From contig JAHHSJ010000001.1 in NCBI GenBank assembly GCA_020025295.1, forward strand, positions 65,137 to 129,136: DNA of 64,000 nucleotides, in the 5' to 3' direction. The notes beneath the pieces were generated by a model. The model was not told the DNA's origin and made no database searches. It saw nothing but the letters and a program-made list of their open reading frames with translations. Of this stretch, positions 49,247 to 57,685 are shown in pieces. This DNA is from Oscillospiraceae bacterium. GTDB taxonomy: Bacteria; Bacillota; Clostridia; Oscillospirales; Oscillospiraceae. The position numbers and the translations under genes are program-made. Every line of letters starts with the position of its first letter. The stretch's first letter is position 1.

Positions 49247-49951
49247 TTACCATATCGGATGCGGCTTTGCAATGCGTTTTCCCTGAAAGTCCAGTTCCGG
49301 CAGGAAGTCCAGAGGGGCGTCCCCGGACAGGGCATCCAGCAGCAGCTCCGAGAAATGCACACAGCGCTCCACCGAAGAGCGCAGCCGCACTTCCAACAGG
49401 GAGGTCACATCAGACCGACCGCCGTAGTGGCCAACGGTGGCAGTGGTGAAGGAGAACCGATAAAAATTCTTCAGCGCTCGCCCAAAGCCGGGGCCGGTGA
49501 GACCGGGACAGCCGATGGCAGCGGCGGCAAAGCTGTCGCTGTCGTAGCGAGGCTCCGGGTCCAGAGGGTACTGGCGGTGCAGCCTGCGGTCCAGCGCCAG
49601 CTCCAGAATGGCGTGGGTGATGGGTCCGTGGCAGTTGGCCAGAACCACCGGATGACAGACCTCGTCCAGAAGGTAGTGGCTGAACCAGCCCAAAGCGTAG
49701 CCGGCAGCCTGCGGTTGGGAGAGCTGTCCCCGATAGCGTTCCAGCACGATGCGGGGCGGTTCGTTGTGCTGGGCGTGGCCCAGAACGACGAATGGATTTC
49801 GCTGATTCAGTGAGTAAAAAAACAGAGGATCAGGGCCGTAGAGCCCCAGCTGGAACCCGGCGTTCTGTCCATCCAGCTGCTGCCGGATCGTGGTGGGGAA
49901 TGCGTTCCAGACCAGATTGCCAAACACACGGTGCGCATAATAATGAGGCAT
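49247..49951 (-). CDS. Zinc-dependent phospholipase C-like protein
   Basis: This 234-residue protein resembles the Zn_dep_PLPC family. MPHYYAHRVFGNLVW at the N-terminus and GLYGPDPLFFY, GHAQHNE and GWFSHYLLDEVCHP (spaced histidines and acids that could bind zinc) support the fold. No signal peptide is visible, so it may act inside the cell rather than as a toxin. AAAGGAGGG precedes ATG 49951. It lies alone, upstream of the zinc-ribbon gene. Confidence 0.78.
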   Translation of the reverse strand: MPHYYAHRVFGNLVWNAFPTTIRQQLDGQNAGFQLGLYGPDPLFFYSLNQRNPFVVLGHAQHNEPPRIVLERYRGQLSQPQAAGYALGWFSHYLLDEVCHPVVLANCHGPITHAILELALDRRLHRQYPLDPEPRYDSDSFAAAAIGCPGLTGPGFGRALKNFYRFSFTTATVGHYGGRSDVTSLLEVRLRSSVERCVHFSELLLDALSGDAPLDFLPELDFQGKRIAKPHPIW

Positions 49952-50089
49952 ATGGTACCCTCCTTTCCGAAATGTGGTCTCATTATAACAGCCTTCGGGG
50001 GAAAAATACACAGGGAAGGGCTGGAAGCACAAGAACTTAACGAAATTTTTATAAAATATGGGTAAAACTGTGGGAATTTTCAGATGCCC

Positions 50090-50118
50090 TTGCTTGAAAA
50101 TGGTAATTGTGCTAGAAT
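50090..50118 (+). promoter_or_regulatory. Promoter of asnA
   Basis: TTGCTT (50090-50095), 17 bases, TAGAAT (50113-50118). Confidence 0.65.
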
Positions 50119-50159
50119 GTGCTTTACTACATTGCATCGATGAATGGAGGAGACCTTCC

Positions 50160-51161
50160 ATGACAGTTATTCCTGAATATTATCACTCCGAGCTCTCGAT
50201 TTATGACACCCAGCGTGCCATCGAGCGGATCAAGCATATCTTTTTGAAGAAGCTGTGTGCGGCACTGCATCTGGTGCGTGTCAGCGCACCTCTGGTGGTG
50301 GACCCGAATATGGGCATCAACGATAACCTCAGCGGCGTGGAGCGTCCGGTGCGATTTGATGTGCCCTGTGTGGGCAGCGATGCGGAAATCGTCCACTCTC
50401 TGGCTAAGTGGAAGCGGCTTGCGCTGCACACCTATGATTTCCAGCCCGGCCGGGGTCTGGTCACCGACATGAACGCCATCCGCCGGGATGAGGACCTGGA
50501 CAACCTTCACTCCATCTATGTGGACCAGTGGGACTGGGAAAAGGTGATGCTGCCGGAGGAGCGGACGGTGGAGTATCTGGAGGATACCGTGCGGCGCATT
50601 GTCACCGCCATCTGCGGCACGCTGGACGAGCTGAAGTGGCAGTATCCCCAGCTGGAAACCGAGTTTTGTCGGGATGTCACCTTCATCACCACGCAGGAGC
50701 TGGAGGACCTTTATCCGGACCTCACCCCCAAGGAGCGGGAGAACCGGATCGTAGCGGAGCATCACACGGTGTTCCTGCGGAACATCGGCGGCGCACTTCG
50801 CAGCGGCAAGCCTCACGACAACCGTGCCCCGGACTACGATGACTGGAAGCTGAACGGCGACCTGTTCTTCTGGGACGAGGTGCTGGGCTGTGCGATGGAA
50901 GTGAGCAGCATGGGTATCCGTGTCAGCCCGGAATCTCTGGATCACCAGCTGACGGAGGCCGGCTGTGATGACCGCCGGGACCTGCCCTTCCACCGTATGC
51001 TGCTTAACGGCTGCCTGCCCTATACCGTGGGCGGCGGCATCGGACAGAGCCGCCTTTGTATGCTGATGCTGGGCAAGGCTCATATCGGCGAGGTGCAGTC
51101 CTCTCTCTGGGATCAGGAAACCCTGAAACAGTGCAGAGATGCGGATGTGCAGCTGCTTTAA
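50160..51161 (+). CDS. asnA: Aspartate--ammonia ligase (asparagine synthetase A)
   Basis: This 333-residue enzyme makes asparagine from aspartate, ammonia and ATP. The class II aminoacyl-tRNA-synthetase-like fold is clear: GINDNLSGVERPVRFD, the mid-protein YVDQWDWEKV and the C-terminal TVGGGIGQSRLCMLML. ATG at 50160 follows GGAGGAGA. Single-gene unit with promoter and terminator. Length matches E. coli AsnA (330). Confidence 0.95.
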   Translation: MTVIPEYYHSELSIYDTQRAIERIKHIFLKKLCAALHLVRVSAPLVVDPNMGINDNLSGVERPVRFDVPCVGSDAEIVHSLAKWKRLALHTYDFQPGRGLVTDMNAIRRDEDLDNLHSIYVDQWDWEKVMLPEERTVEYLEDTVRRIVTAICGTLDELKWQYPQLETEFCRDVTFITTQELEDLYPDLTPKERENRIVAEHHTVFLRNIGGALRSGKPHDNRAPDYDDWKLNGDLFFWDEVLGCAMEVSSMGIRVSPESLDHQLTEAGCDDRRDLPFHRMLLNGCLPYTVGGGIGQSRLCMLMLGKAHIGEVQSSLWDQETLKQCRDADVQLL

Positions 51162-51170
51162 TAAAACTTC

Positions 51171-51209
51171 AAAGGACCGTTTCCAAACCATCGGAAACGG
51201 TCCTTTTTT
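51171..51209 (+). terminator. asnA terminator
   Basis: AAAGGACCGTTTCC / GGAAACGGTCCTTT then T run. Confidence 0.88.
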
Positions 51210-51306
51210 GCGCTCTTTTGCAGGGAAATCGGTTGAAATCGTGAGGTATGAGCCGCCGCCCAATGGGACAGAATATGGAAAGAAACGGAAAAAGGAGGTG
51301 CCGGGA

Positions 51307-51492
51307 ATGGAACCACTGACCGTAAAGGAACTTGCAGCGCTGGAGAGCCAGCTGGAGCTGGAGCAGCTTTTGGTGTACAAGTGCCGGGAGGCGGCAGAAG
51401 CCACCACCGATCAGCAGCTGCGTGGTCAGTTTCGCAGCTATGCCCAACAGCATAAGATTAACTATATGACACTTTTGCAGTTTTTGGAGTGA
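51307..51492 (+). CDS. Small helical protein paired with the CotF-like gene
   Basis: This 61-residue protein is almost entirely helical (LTVKELAALESQLELEQLLVYKCREAAE). It starts at ATG 51307 after AAAAAGGAGG. It lies 13 bases upstream of a CotF-family coat gene. Small ferritin-like ORFs before cotF genes are, as I recall, usual in Clostridia, so a spore-coat role is likely. The product alone shows no recognisable motif. Confidence 0.65.
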   Translation: MEPLTVKELAALESQLELEQLLVYKCREAAEATTDQQLRGQFRSYAQQHKINYMTLLQFLE

Positions 51493-51505
51493 AGGAGCGG
51501 GAACG

Positions 51506-51760
51506 ATGACAGATCAACAGCGGCTTGCGGATATTTGGACTACGGAAAAGAAGCTGACGGAGAACTATGACGCCTTTGCGTCGGACTGCGTCCATCTCGC
51601 TTTGCGCAATGAGCTGCTCAAGGCGCTGGCACGCAGCCACAGCACCCAGACGGAGCTGCTCCTGACGGCACAGAACCGGGGGTGGAGCCGAAGTGAACCG
51701 GCGCAGCAGCAGCGGATTCAGCAGGTGAGAACACGCTTTTGGGCGGAGCAGCCGGTCTGA
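51506..51760 (+). CDS. CotF-family spore coat protein
   Basis: This 84-residue protein matches the Coat_F family: WTTEKKLTENYDAFASDCVHLALRNELLKALARSHSTQTELLLTAQNRGWSRSEPA. The family normally starts each repeat with a 'dll..qK..t..Y' helix and ends in GWYxxepA, seen here as GWSRSEPA. These proteins are deposited in the spore coat. It is single-repeat (84 residues), shorter than Bacillus CotF. It lies between its small partner and the MFS transporter gene, all three on the same strand within 300 bases. Confidence 0.8.
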   Translation: MTDQQRLADIWTTEKKLTENYDAFASDCVHLALRNELLKALARSHSTQTELLLTAQNRGWSRSEPAQQQRIQQVRTRFWAEQPV

Positions 51761-51794
51761 TGGAGGGCCCGGTTGAGAAAGGGGGAACAAAGAC

Positions 51795-52961
51795 ATGAAA
51801 AAAGGGAATCTCTTGCTCAGCGGTTACTATCTCTTCTATTTTGCGGCGCAGGGCTGTGCCGCATCCTTCCTCAATGTCTATCTGGAGGAGGGGCTTGGCT
51901 TTGACGGAACCAAGCTGGGCTGGTACCATGCAGCGACAGCCTTGGCTCCGGCGCTCATCTTGCCGTTATTTGCCCATTTGGCGGATGAAAACGGAAAGGG
52001 AAAGTGGCTGCTGTCCGGAGGACTGCTCCTGCTGATTGGAGCAAGCTGGGGCTTGGGCCTGCAAAGCGCCTTGCCGGGAGCAATCCTCTGGGGGGCAGGC
52101 TGGGAGTGCGCCAGAAGCCTCTGCGTGTCCATGGCAGACCGCAGCACCATGCTGCTCCGGGGCAGCGGCTACGGCTCCACCCGAAGCGCCGGTTCTCTGG
52201 GGTTTCTGCTGGGGGGCGGTTTGATGGGAGCGCTGGCGGAATGGTGGGGGTTGGAGTATGTCCTGTTTCCCGTTTACGCCGGTCTGATCGGAGCGGCACT
52301 GCTCTGTGCGGTGGGCTTTCCCACAGTGAAAACAAAACAGACCCCGCAAACGGCTCAAAAGCCGCTGCGGAGTCTGTGGAAACTTCCGTTGATGTGGTTT
52401 GCGCTGCTGATGGCAGCACTGAGCACCGTGGGCGTCAGCGTATTGCAGCCCTTTCTGGGCACCCATCTGGTGATGACCATGGGGGTGTCCGAAGGAGTTT
52501 TGGGGTGGAACACCCTGCTGTGTGTCGGCCCGGAACTGGTGCTGCTGCCGCTGTTCGGAAAAAAGTGGCTGCCCCGATGGGGGTTCCGGGTGTCCTTTTT
52601 GGTGACCACGCTGGCCTTAGCGGTGCGGTGCATCCTCTATGCCATCGCTCCTACTCCGGCGGTGTTTTTGGCGGCATCGCTGCTCTACGCCTTCAGTATG
52701 TGTGCCTCCACCGTGGTGGTGCTCACCTTTTTGCAGGCCATCGTGCCCCAGGCACAGTACGGCGGAGCGGTGCTGCTGTCCACTGCGGTATCCACCGTGG
52801 GCAGAGCGCTGTTCGGCTGGCTCTTTGGGGTGTTGTACCGGAGCCTTGGCAGCGGCAGTATCTTCTGGTTCCTTGCCGGGTTGTCACTGGCCGGAGCGGC
52901 GCTGGTGTGGAAACTTAAAATTCCAGTTCCAGTTCCACAGGGCAGTGGTCGCTGCCCATGA
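51795..52961 (+). CDS. MFS transporter
   Basis: This 388-residue, roughly 12-helix major facilitator protein has two six-helix halves. Features are an N-terminal LLSGYYLFYFAAQGCAASFLNVYL, WGAGWECARSLCVSMADRSTM and a central cytoplasmic loop (PTVKTKQTPQTAQKPLRSLWK). The arrangement resembles the MFS_1-like/nucleoside-permease group; the substrate is unknown. The last 47 bases overlap the end of the convergent exonuclease III gene, so its C-terminus (KLKIPVPVPQGSGRCP) is constrained. AAAGGGGGAA precedes the ATG. Confidence 0.83.
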   Translation: MKKGNLLLSGYYLFYFAAQGCAASFLNVYLEEGLGFDGTKLGWYHAATALAPALILPLFAHLADENGKGKWLLSGGLLLLIGASWGLGLQSALPGAILWGAGWECARSLCVSMADRSTMLLRGSGYGSTRSAGSLGFLLGGGLMGALAEWWGLEYVLFPVYAGLIGAALLCAVGFPTVKTKQTPQTAQKPLRSLWKLPLMWFALLMAALSTVGVSVLQPFLGTHLVMTMGVSEGVLGWNTLLCVGPELVLLPLFGKKWLPRWGFRVSFLVTTLALAVRCILYAIAPTPAVFLAASLLYAFSMCASTVVVLTFLQAIVPQAQYGGAVLLSTAVSTVGRALFGWLFGVLYRSLGSGSIFWFLAGLSLAGAALVWKLKIPVPVPQGSGRCP

Positions 52962-53670
52962 TTTCGGGATGAATGGAAGCCCCGGTCATGTGGGGCACCA
53001 GACGGTCGGACACGATGAAATAGTCAATGCGCCAGCCGGCATTGTTGGCTCTGGCATTGAAGCGGTAGCTCCACCAAGAGTAGGCACCGGCCAAATCGGG
53101 GTAGAGGTGGCGGAAGGAGTCGGTAAAACCGCTGGACAGCAGGGTGCGCATGCAGTCCCGTTCCTGATCGGAGAAACCGGCGTTGCCCCGGTTGGACTTG
53201 GGGTTTTTCAGGTCGATTTCTTCCTTGGCTACATTCAGGTCGCCGCAGTAGACCACCGGCTTGACCTTGTCCAGCTCCATCAGGTAGTCCCGGAGGTCTG
53301 CCTCCCACTGCTGGCGGTACTCAATGCGCTTGAGTCCGTCCTGAGCATTGGGAGTGTAGCAGCAGACCAAGTAGAACTGCTCCATTTCCAGCGTGATGAG
53401 CCGGCCCTCGGTGTTGTGTTCCGGCTTGTCCATGCCGTAGCGGACGCTGAGGGGCTGTTCCCGGCAGAAGATTGCGGTGCCGGAATAGCCCTTCTTTTCC
53501 GCGTAGTTCCAGTACTGGTGATAGCCTTCCAGCGGCAGCTCCACCTGACCCTCCTGCAATTTGGTTTCCTGCAGGCAGAAGAAGTCGGCATCCAGAGCGG
53601 CAAAGGAGGCCTCAAAGTCTTTTTTCAGACAGGCACGCAGCCCGTTTACATTCCAAGAGATGAATTTCAT
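52915..53670 (-). CDS. Exodeoxyribonuclease III / AP endonuclease
   Basis: This 251-residue enzyme of the ExoIII family (ExoA/XthA) degrades DNA from 3' ends and cuts at abasic sites. MKFISWNVNGLRACLKKDF, FFCLQETKLQ, YCGDLNVAKEEIDL, the catalytic NARANNAGWRIDYFIVSD and the C-terminal GSDHCPVELELEF are all conserved. Its start overlaps the end of the PepD gene (ATGA). It ends inside the MFS gene in convergent orientation. Confidence 0.95.
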   Translation of the reverse strand: MKFISWNVNGLRACLKKDFEASFAALDADFFCLQETKLQEGQVELPLEGYHQYWNYAEKKGYSGTAIFCREQPLSVRYGMDKPEHNTEGRLITLEMEQFYLVCCYTPNAQDGLKRIEYRQQWEADLRDYLMELDKVKPVVYCGDLNVAKEEIDLKNPKSNRGNAGFSDQERDCMRTLLSSGFTDSFRHLYPDLAGAYSWWSYRFNARANNAGWRIDYFIVSDRLVPHMTGASIHPEIMGSDHCPVELELEF

Positions 53671-55106
53671 GCGTCATCCTCCTCGCTCGGTACGGTGACC
53701 AGTTTGATGATAAGCTGGGTCAGGGTGGAGATGGACTCCAGCGTGACTCGCTCACTGACGGAGTGAGCGTCGGAAATTTCGGCGCCCAAAGACACACCGG
53801 AGAGGTGAGGGGCCTTTTCCAGAATGCGGGAGGCTTCCAGACCCACATGGACGGCGGTAGCCTCCATCTCATGTCCGGTGATGCTGTGATAGCACTGCTG
53901 CACCCGGGCGAGGAAGGGGTCCGTGTCCTTTCCGTCCCAAGGGGCGTAGCGGCTGACTTGGTTCTGAGTGAAGTGGAATTTCTTTGCGTCTGCCGCAGTC
54001 GAGGCGGCGATTTCATCCATATATGCATCGGTTGCGCAGCGGGCAAAGTGACGCACTTCCAGCATATTGCCCACCTCGGTAATTACCGCCGGGTTGCCGG
54101 ACTTTGCCACGGTGGAGGTGCAGTCGGTGCGCCATTCCAGTGCGCCCTGAGGCAGATTCATCAGGAAGGACAGCACATCCTTGCGGAAATCCTCAATCCA
54201 GCAGAGAAGCGGAGGTGCGCAGGGGACTGCAACGAGGGAAAGCTCCGGCTCGCTGTCGCCAAATTCTTCCCGAAGGGCCTGCTCTGTGTGCTGGATGTAG
54301 TCAAAGAAACTGTCCAGATCGGTGGTGCAGACCAAAGCCTGCGCATAGGTGGGGATGGCGTTGTAGTTGTCGCCGCCGGAGAAATTGGCTACGGCGCCAC
54401 CCCAGTCGTAGAGGACCTTTGCCAGCAGAGAGATGGCGTTGCCCCGGCCCCGGTGGATGTCGAAGCCGGAATGACCTCCGATCAGACCGGAGAGAATGAC
54501 ATGAAAGGCGCAGGGACGAACGGTGGGGGTGCGCTGGATGGGCTGCATCCAGCTCTGACGCAGACCGCCGGCCGAGGCGAAGATGGCGGCGTCAGAGCGG
54601 AAAGCGTCCAGATTGATGTAATACTGAAAACCTTCCAGCCATTTCGGGTCCAGAGCGGCGGCACCCAGCAGACCACGCTCCTCACAGGCGGTGAAGAGCA
54701 GCTGGATTTCGCCGTGGACCAGATCGGTGCGCTGGGCGAGGTGGAGCATGACGGCAACGCCGATGCCGTTGTCCGCACCCAGAGTGCTTCGCCCGTCAGA
54801 GCGAAGGTATTCCCCGTCGTTCACCACCTTGACGGCATCGTGAGCGGGGTTCCATCGGGAGCCGGGAGCGGCCACACAGACCATGTCGGTGTGTGCCTGC
54901 AGAATGATGCCCGGTACATCCTCCATGCCCGGGGTGGCGGGCAGGATGCAGCGCAGGTTGTGGGCCTGATCCATCTGGGACATCAGCCCCAAATCGGAAA
55001 GCATCTTGGCAATAAATGCAGTGATAGCGCCCTCACCACCGGAAGGGTGGGGGATGGCGGAGAGTCGGGTAAACAGCTGACATACAGCGGAAAGAGTAGG
55101 ATCCAT
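53667..55106 (-). CDS. Aminoacyl-histidine dipeptidase (PepD-type M20 metallopeptidase)
   Basis: This 479-residue cytoplasmic M20C peptidase releases N-terminal residues from X-His and related dipeptides. Metal-binding elements are ILQAHTDMVCVA, LGADNGIGVAVML and TACEERGLLGA, and a later SGLIGGHSGFDIHRGRGNAISLLAKVL supports the PepD subfamily. ATG at 55106 follows AAAGGAG; an upstream TTG is the alternative. It is translationally coupled to the exonuclease III gene downstream. Confidence 0.93.
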   Translation of the reverse strand: MDPTLSAVCQLFTRLSAIPHPSGGEGAITAFIAKMLSDLGLMSQMDQAHNLRCILPATPGMEDVPGIILQAHTDMVCVAAPGSRWNPAHDAVKVVNDGEYLRSDGRSTLGADNGIGVAVMLHLAQRTDLVHGEIQLLFTACEERGLLGAAALDPKWLEGFQYYINLDAFRSDAAIFASAGGLRQSWMQPIQRTPTVRPCAFHVILSGLIGGHSGFDIHRGRGNAISLLAKVLYDWGGAVANFSGGDNYNAIPTYAQALVCTTDLDSFFDYIQHTEQALREEFGDSEPELSLVAVPCAPPLLCWIEDFRKDVLSFLMNLPQGALEWRTDCTSTVAKSGNPAVITEVGNMLEVRHFARCATDAYMDEIAASTAADAKKFHFTQNQVSRYAPWDGKDTDPFLARVQQCYHSITGHEMEATAVHVGLEASRILEKAPHLSGVSLGAEISDAHSVSERVTLESISTLTQLIIKLVTVPSEEDDA

Positions 55107-55344
55107 GGTGAACAAGCTCCTTTCCTACATAGGCAACGGGGGAACACGCTTCCGGACGGCAGACCCACAGGGCTGCATTGTGCTGCGGAAGGAAATGTGT
55201 TAAAGTGACTGTAATGTGAGAAAAAAACGCCGTATTTTTGATACATACAAAGGGATCTGTAATCTTACCGAAAAAACGACTGATTTTGCTCCTAAAGTAT
55301 GTTACCTGATTGTGGAGCAGATGTCAAAGGGAGATGTTTGCAAA

Positions 55345-57510
55345 ATGGGAAAGATCGAAGGAAAACGGGTGGAAGGCGGTGCAAGAACAGGGCCGGGCAG
55401 CCGTTTGGCGGTGGCTGAGACAGTGACCGAGGAAAAAGGCTCTTATTGGGCCGCCGGCCTGTTTTTTGGACTTTGCATTCCGTTTTTGGAGGCGTTGCTG
55501 CGCCTGAGTGACAGCAAGGTGGAATTTCTCTCCATCGAGCTGCTGCGATCGGTGGTAGCTTCGGCTGCGGCAGGTATGCTGTTGTGGCTGATCGGCACTT
55601 TGATTCCCAAGAAAGGAATCAGCCGCTTTGTGACCGGCACACTGCTGCTGCTCATTACGGTGGTGTTTATTACCGAGCACTGCTGCCGGGCGTTTTTCGG
55701 CACCTATTTCCAGTTGAGCTTCATGCTGGATATGAGCGGTCAGGTGGCCGGGGACTTTATGAGTTCCGTCTTGGATGTCATTTGGCAGAATCTCTGGTTC
55801 TTCCCGGTGGCGCTGGTGCCGTTTGTCCTCTTTGTGGTGTTCCGCCGCCGTCTGCTGCCCAAGCGTAAGCCGCTGTGGGCCATGATTCCGGTCAGTCAGG
55901 CCCTGCTGGTAGTGATTTTCCAGTGCGTAACCCTGATTTTGTGTAAATTCGGCGGTGATGTGGGCTACTACACTTGGGACTACAACGCCAACAGTGCCGT
56001 GCCCCGGTTCGGACTGGTTACCGCGCTTCGGCTGGAGGGGCAGTATGCCCTCTTTGGGCTGCCGGAGGAGGAACTGCCCTTTGAAGCGGTGCTTTCGCCG
56101 GAAAAGCCGTCATCAGAGCCGGTTGCACCCCCGGAACCGGATGCTTTTGCAGACCCGGACGCTTCCGCAGAGCCGGAAGTGCCGGTGGTCTACGGCGAAA
56201 ATACAATGGACATTGATTTTGCCGGGCTGATGAGCCAAAGCTCCGGACGCCTGAACCGTATGGACCGGTATTTTGCCGCTCAGACGCCCACCAAGAAAAA
56301 CGCCTATACCGGCCTGTTTGAGGGCAAAAATCTGATTCTGTTCACGGCGGAATCCTTCTCCACACCAGCCATCGACGAGAAGCTGACCCCGACCCTCTAT
56401 CGTCTGGCACATAACGGCTTTGTGTTCCCTAATTTCTATCAGCCGGACTGGACTCAGTCCACCACCGGCGGTGAATTTGCCGTGATGACCGGTGTGATTC
56501 CCACTTGGGTCAACGGCAAGACTTCCTTCTCCGCCAGCGTGGGCAAGGCGATGCCCTTTGCGCTGGGGTGGCAGTTTGCGGATTTGGGTTACGATGTGAA
56601 TGCCTACCACAACAACACCTACAACTACTACGGACGAGATAAGACCCACCCGAATCTGGGGTATCAGTACACCGGCATCGGAAACGGTTTGGAGCTGCCC
56701 AATCCCAAGCTGTGGCCTACCTCCGATCTGGAGCTGATGCAGGCCACGCTGGATGAGAGTATTCAGGGCTATGTGAACGAGGGAAAGAAGTTCCATAACT
56801 ACTACATGACCGTGTCCGGTCACTGCAACTATAACTTCAATGCCAATGATATGGCAAAAAAGAACGAGGCTGCCGTGGCTCAGGTCACCGGAAGCGAGCC
56901 GGTGCGTGCCTATAAGGCCTGCAATCTGGAACTGGAGTATGCACTGCGGTATACGGTGGAGCAGCTGGAAAAGGCCGGGATTGCCGACGATACGGTGATT
57001 GTCCTGACTGGTGACCACTACCCCTACGCCATGAGCGAGGGCTCGGTGGACTACTACAACGAGCTGACCGGTCGCAACGATAACCCCAAGCTGACCTCCC
57101 GGTATGCCAATACCCTCATTCTGTGGAGCGGCTGTATCGAAGAGCCAATCGTGGTGGAAACCCCGGCCTGCTCGGTGGATATTGTCCCCACGCTCTCCAA
57201 TCTCTTCGGCCTGAAGTACGATTCCCGCCTGCTGTCCGGACGGGACCTGCTGGCACCGGATGTGCCCGTGGGACAGGTGGGGACAGATATGCACCTGGCG
57301 GTGTTTGCTGACTCCGGGTTTGGCAACAGCTGGATCAGCAATGCCGGCACTTATGAGGCATCCACACGCACCTTTACGCCCAATGACGGCGTGCAGGTGG
57401 GGGAGGACTATGTGCAGCAGGTGAATCAGATTGTGGCGGATCGCTATACCTATGCCAAATATCTGATTGGTGAGGACTATTACCGCCATGTGTTCCCTGA
57501 AGCCCCGTAA
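55345..57510 (+). CDS. LtaS-type membrane sulfatase (polyglycerolphosphate/lipoteichoic acid synthase-like)
   Basis: This 721-residue protein has five N-terminal membrane helices (to about residue 210), a Pro/Glu-rich linker and an extracellular sulfatase-fold domain. LILFTAESFSTPAID, the nucleophile region DWTQSTTGGEFAVMTG and IVLTGDHYPYAMSEG carry the metal-binding and catalytic residues expected for LtaS-like phosphoglycerol transferases. It may build a glycerol-phosphate polymer or decorate a glycan. ATG at 55345 is selected because AAAGGGAG precedes it at ~10 bases; upstream in-frame starts are possible. Single-gene unit. Confidence 0.85.
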   Translation: MGKIEGKRVEGGARTGPGSRLAVAETVTEEKGSYWAAGLFFGLCIPFLEALLRLSDSKVEFLSIELLRSVVASAAAGMLLWLIGTLIPKKGISRFVTGTLLLLITVVFITEHCCRAFFGTYFQLSFMLDMSGQVAGDFMSSVLDVIWQNLWFFPVALVPFVLFVVFRRRLLPKRKPLWAMIPVSQALLVVIFQCVTLILCKFGGDVGYYTWDYNANSAVPRFGLVTALRLEGQYALFGLPEEELPFEAVLSPEKPSSEPVAPPEPDAFADPDASAEPEVPVVYGENTMDIDFAGLMSQSSGRLNRMDRYFAAQTPTKKNAYTGLFEGKNLILFTAESFSTPAIDEKLTPTLYRLAHNGFVFPNFYQPDWTQSTTGGEFAVMTGVIPTWVNGKTSFSASVGKAMPFALGWQFADLGYDVNAYHNNTYNYYGRDKTHPNLGYQYTGIGNGLELPNPKLWPTSDLELMQATLDESIQGYVNEGKKFHNYYMTVSGHCNYNFNANDMAKKNEAAVAQVTGSEPVRAYKACNLELEYALRYTVEQLEKAGIADDTVIVLTGDHYPYAMSEGSVDYYNELTGRNDNPKLTSRYANTLILWSGCIEEPIVVETPACSVDIVPTLSNLFGLKYDSRLLSGRDLLAPDVPVGQVGTDMHLAVFADSGFGNSWISNAGTYEASTRTFTPNDGVQVGEDYVQQVNQIVADRYTYAKYLIGEDYYRHVFPEAP

Positions 57511-57526
57511 AAAACTGAAATGAGGA

Positions 57527-57567
57527 ATGCGCCCCGACAAAAACCGCTGTCGGGGCGCATTTTTTTG
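57527..57567 (+). terminator. Terminator of the LtaS-like gene
   Basis: ATGCGCCCCGACA / TGTCGGGGCGCAT, then seven T. Confidence 0.88.
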
Positions 57568-57618
57568 CTTTTCTCTTTTTCTTTTGCGAATTTGATGGTA
57601 AAATGGAACAGATAATGT

Positions 57619-57678
57619 GGGGGCGTGTTGCCAAATGGCACCAAAGCCCCGGAAACGCGCCCTGTGGGCGCAGGAGGA
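57619..57678 (+). promoter_or_regulatory. Two-hairpin leader of the molybdenum hydroxylase operon
   Basis: The leader before the first gene has GGGGC...GCCCC enclosing TGCC-AAAT-GGCA (57620-57650), then GCGCCC-TGT-GGGCGC (57657-57671), which ends next to the AGGAGG ribosome site (57672-57677). It could regulate translation of the operon. No known riboswitch was recognised. Confidence 0.35.
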
Positions 57679-57685
57679 ACGATAG

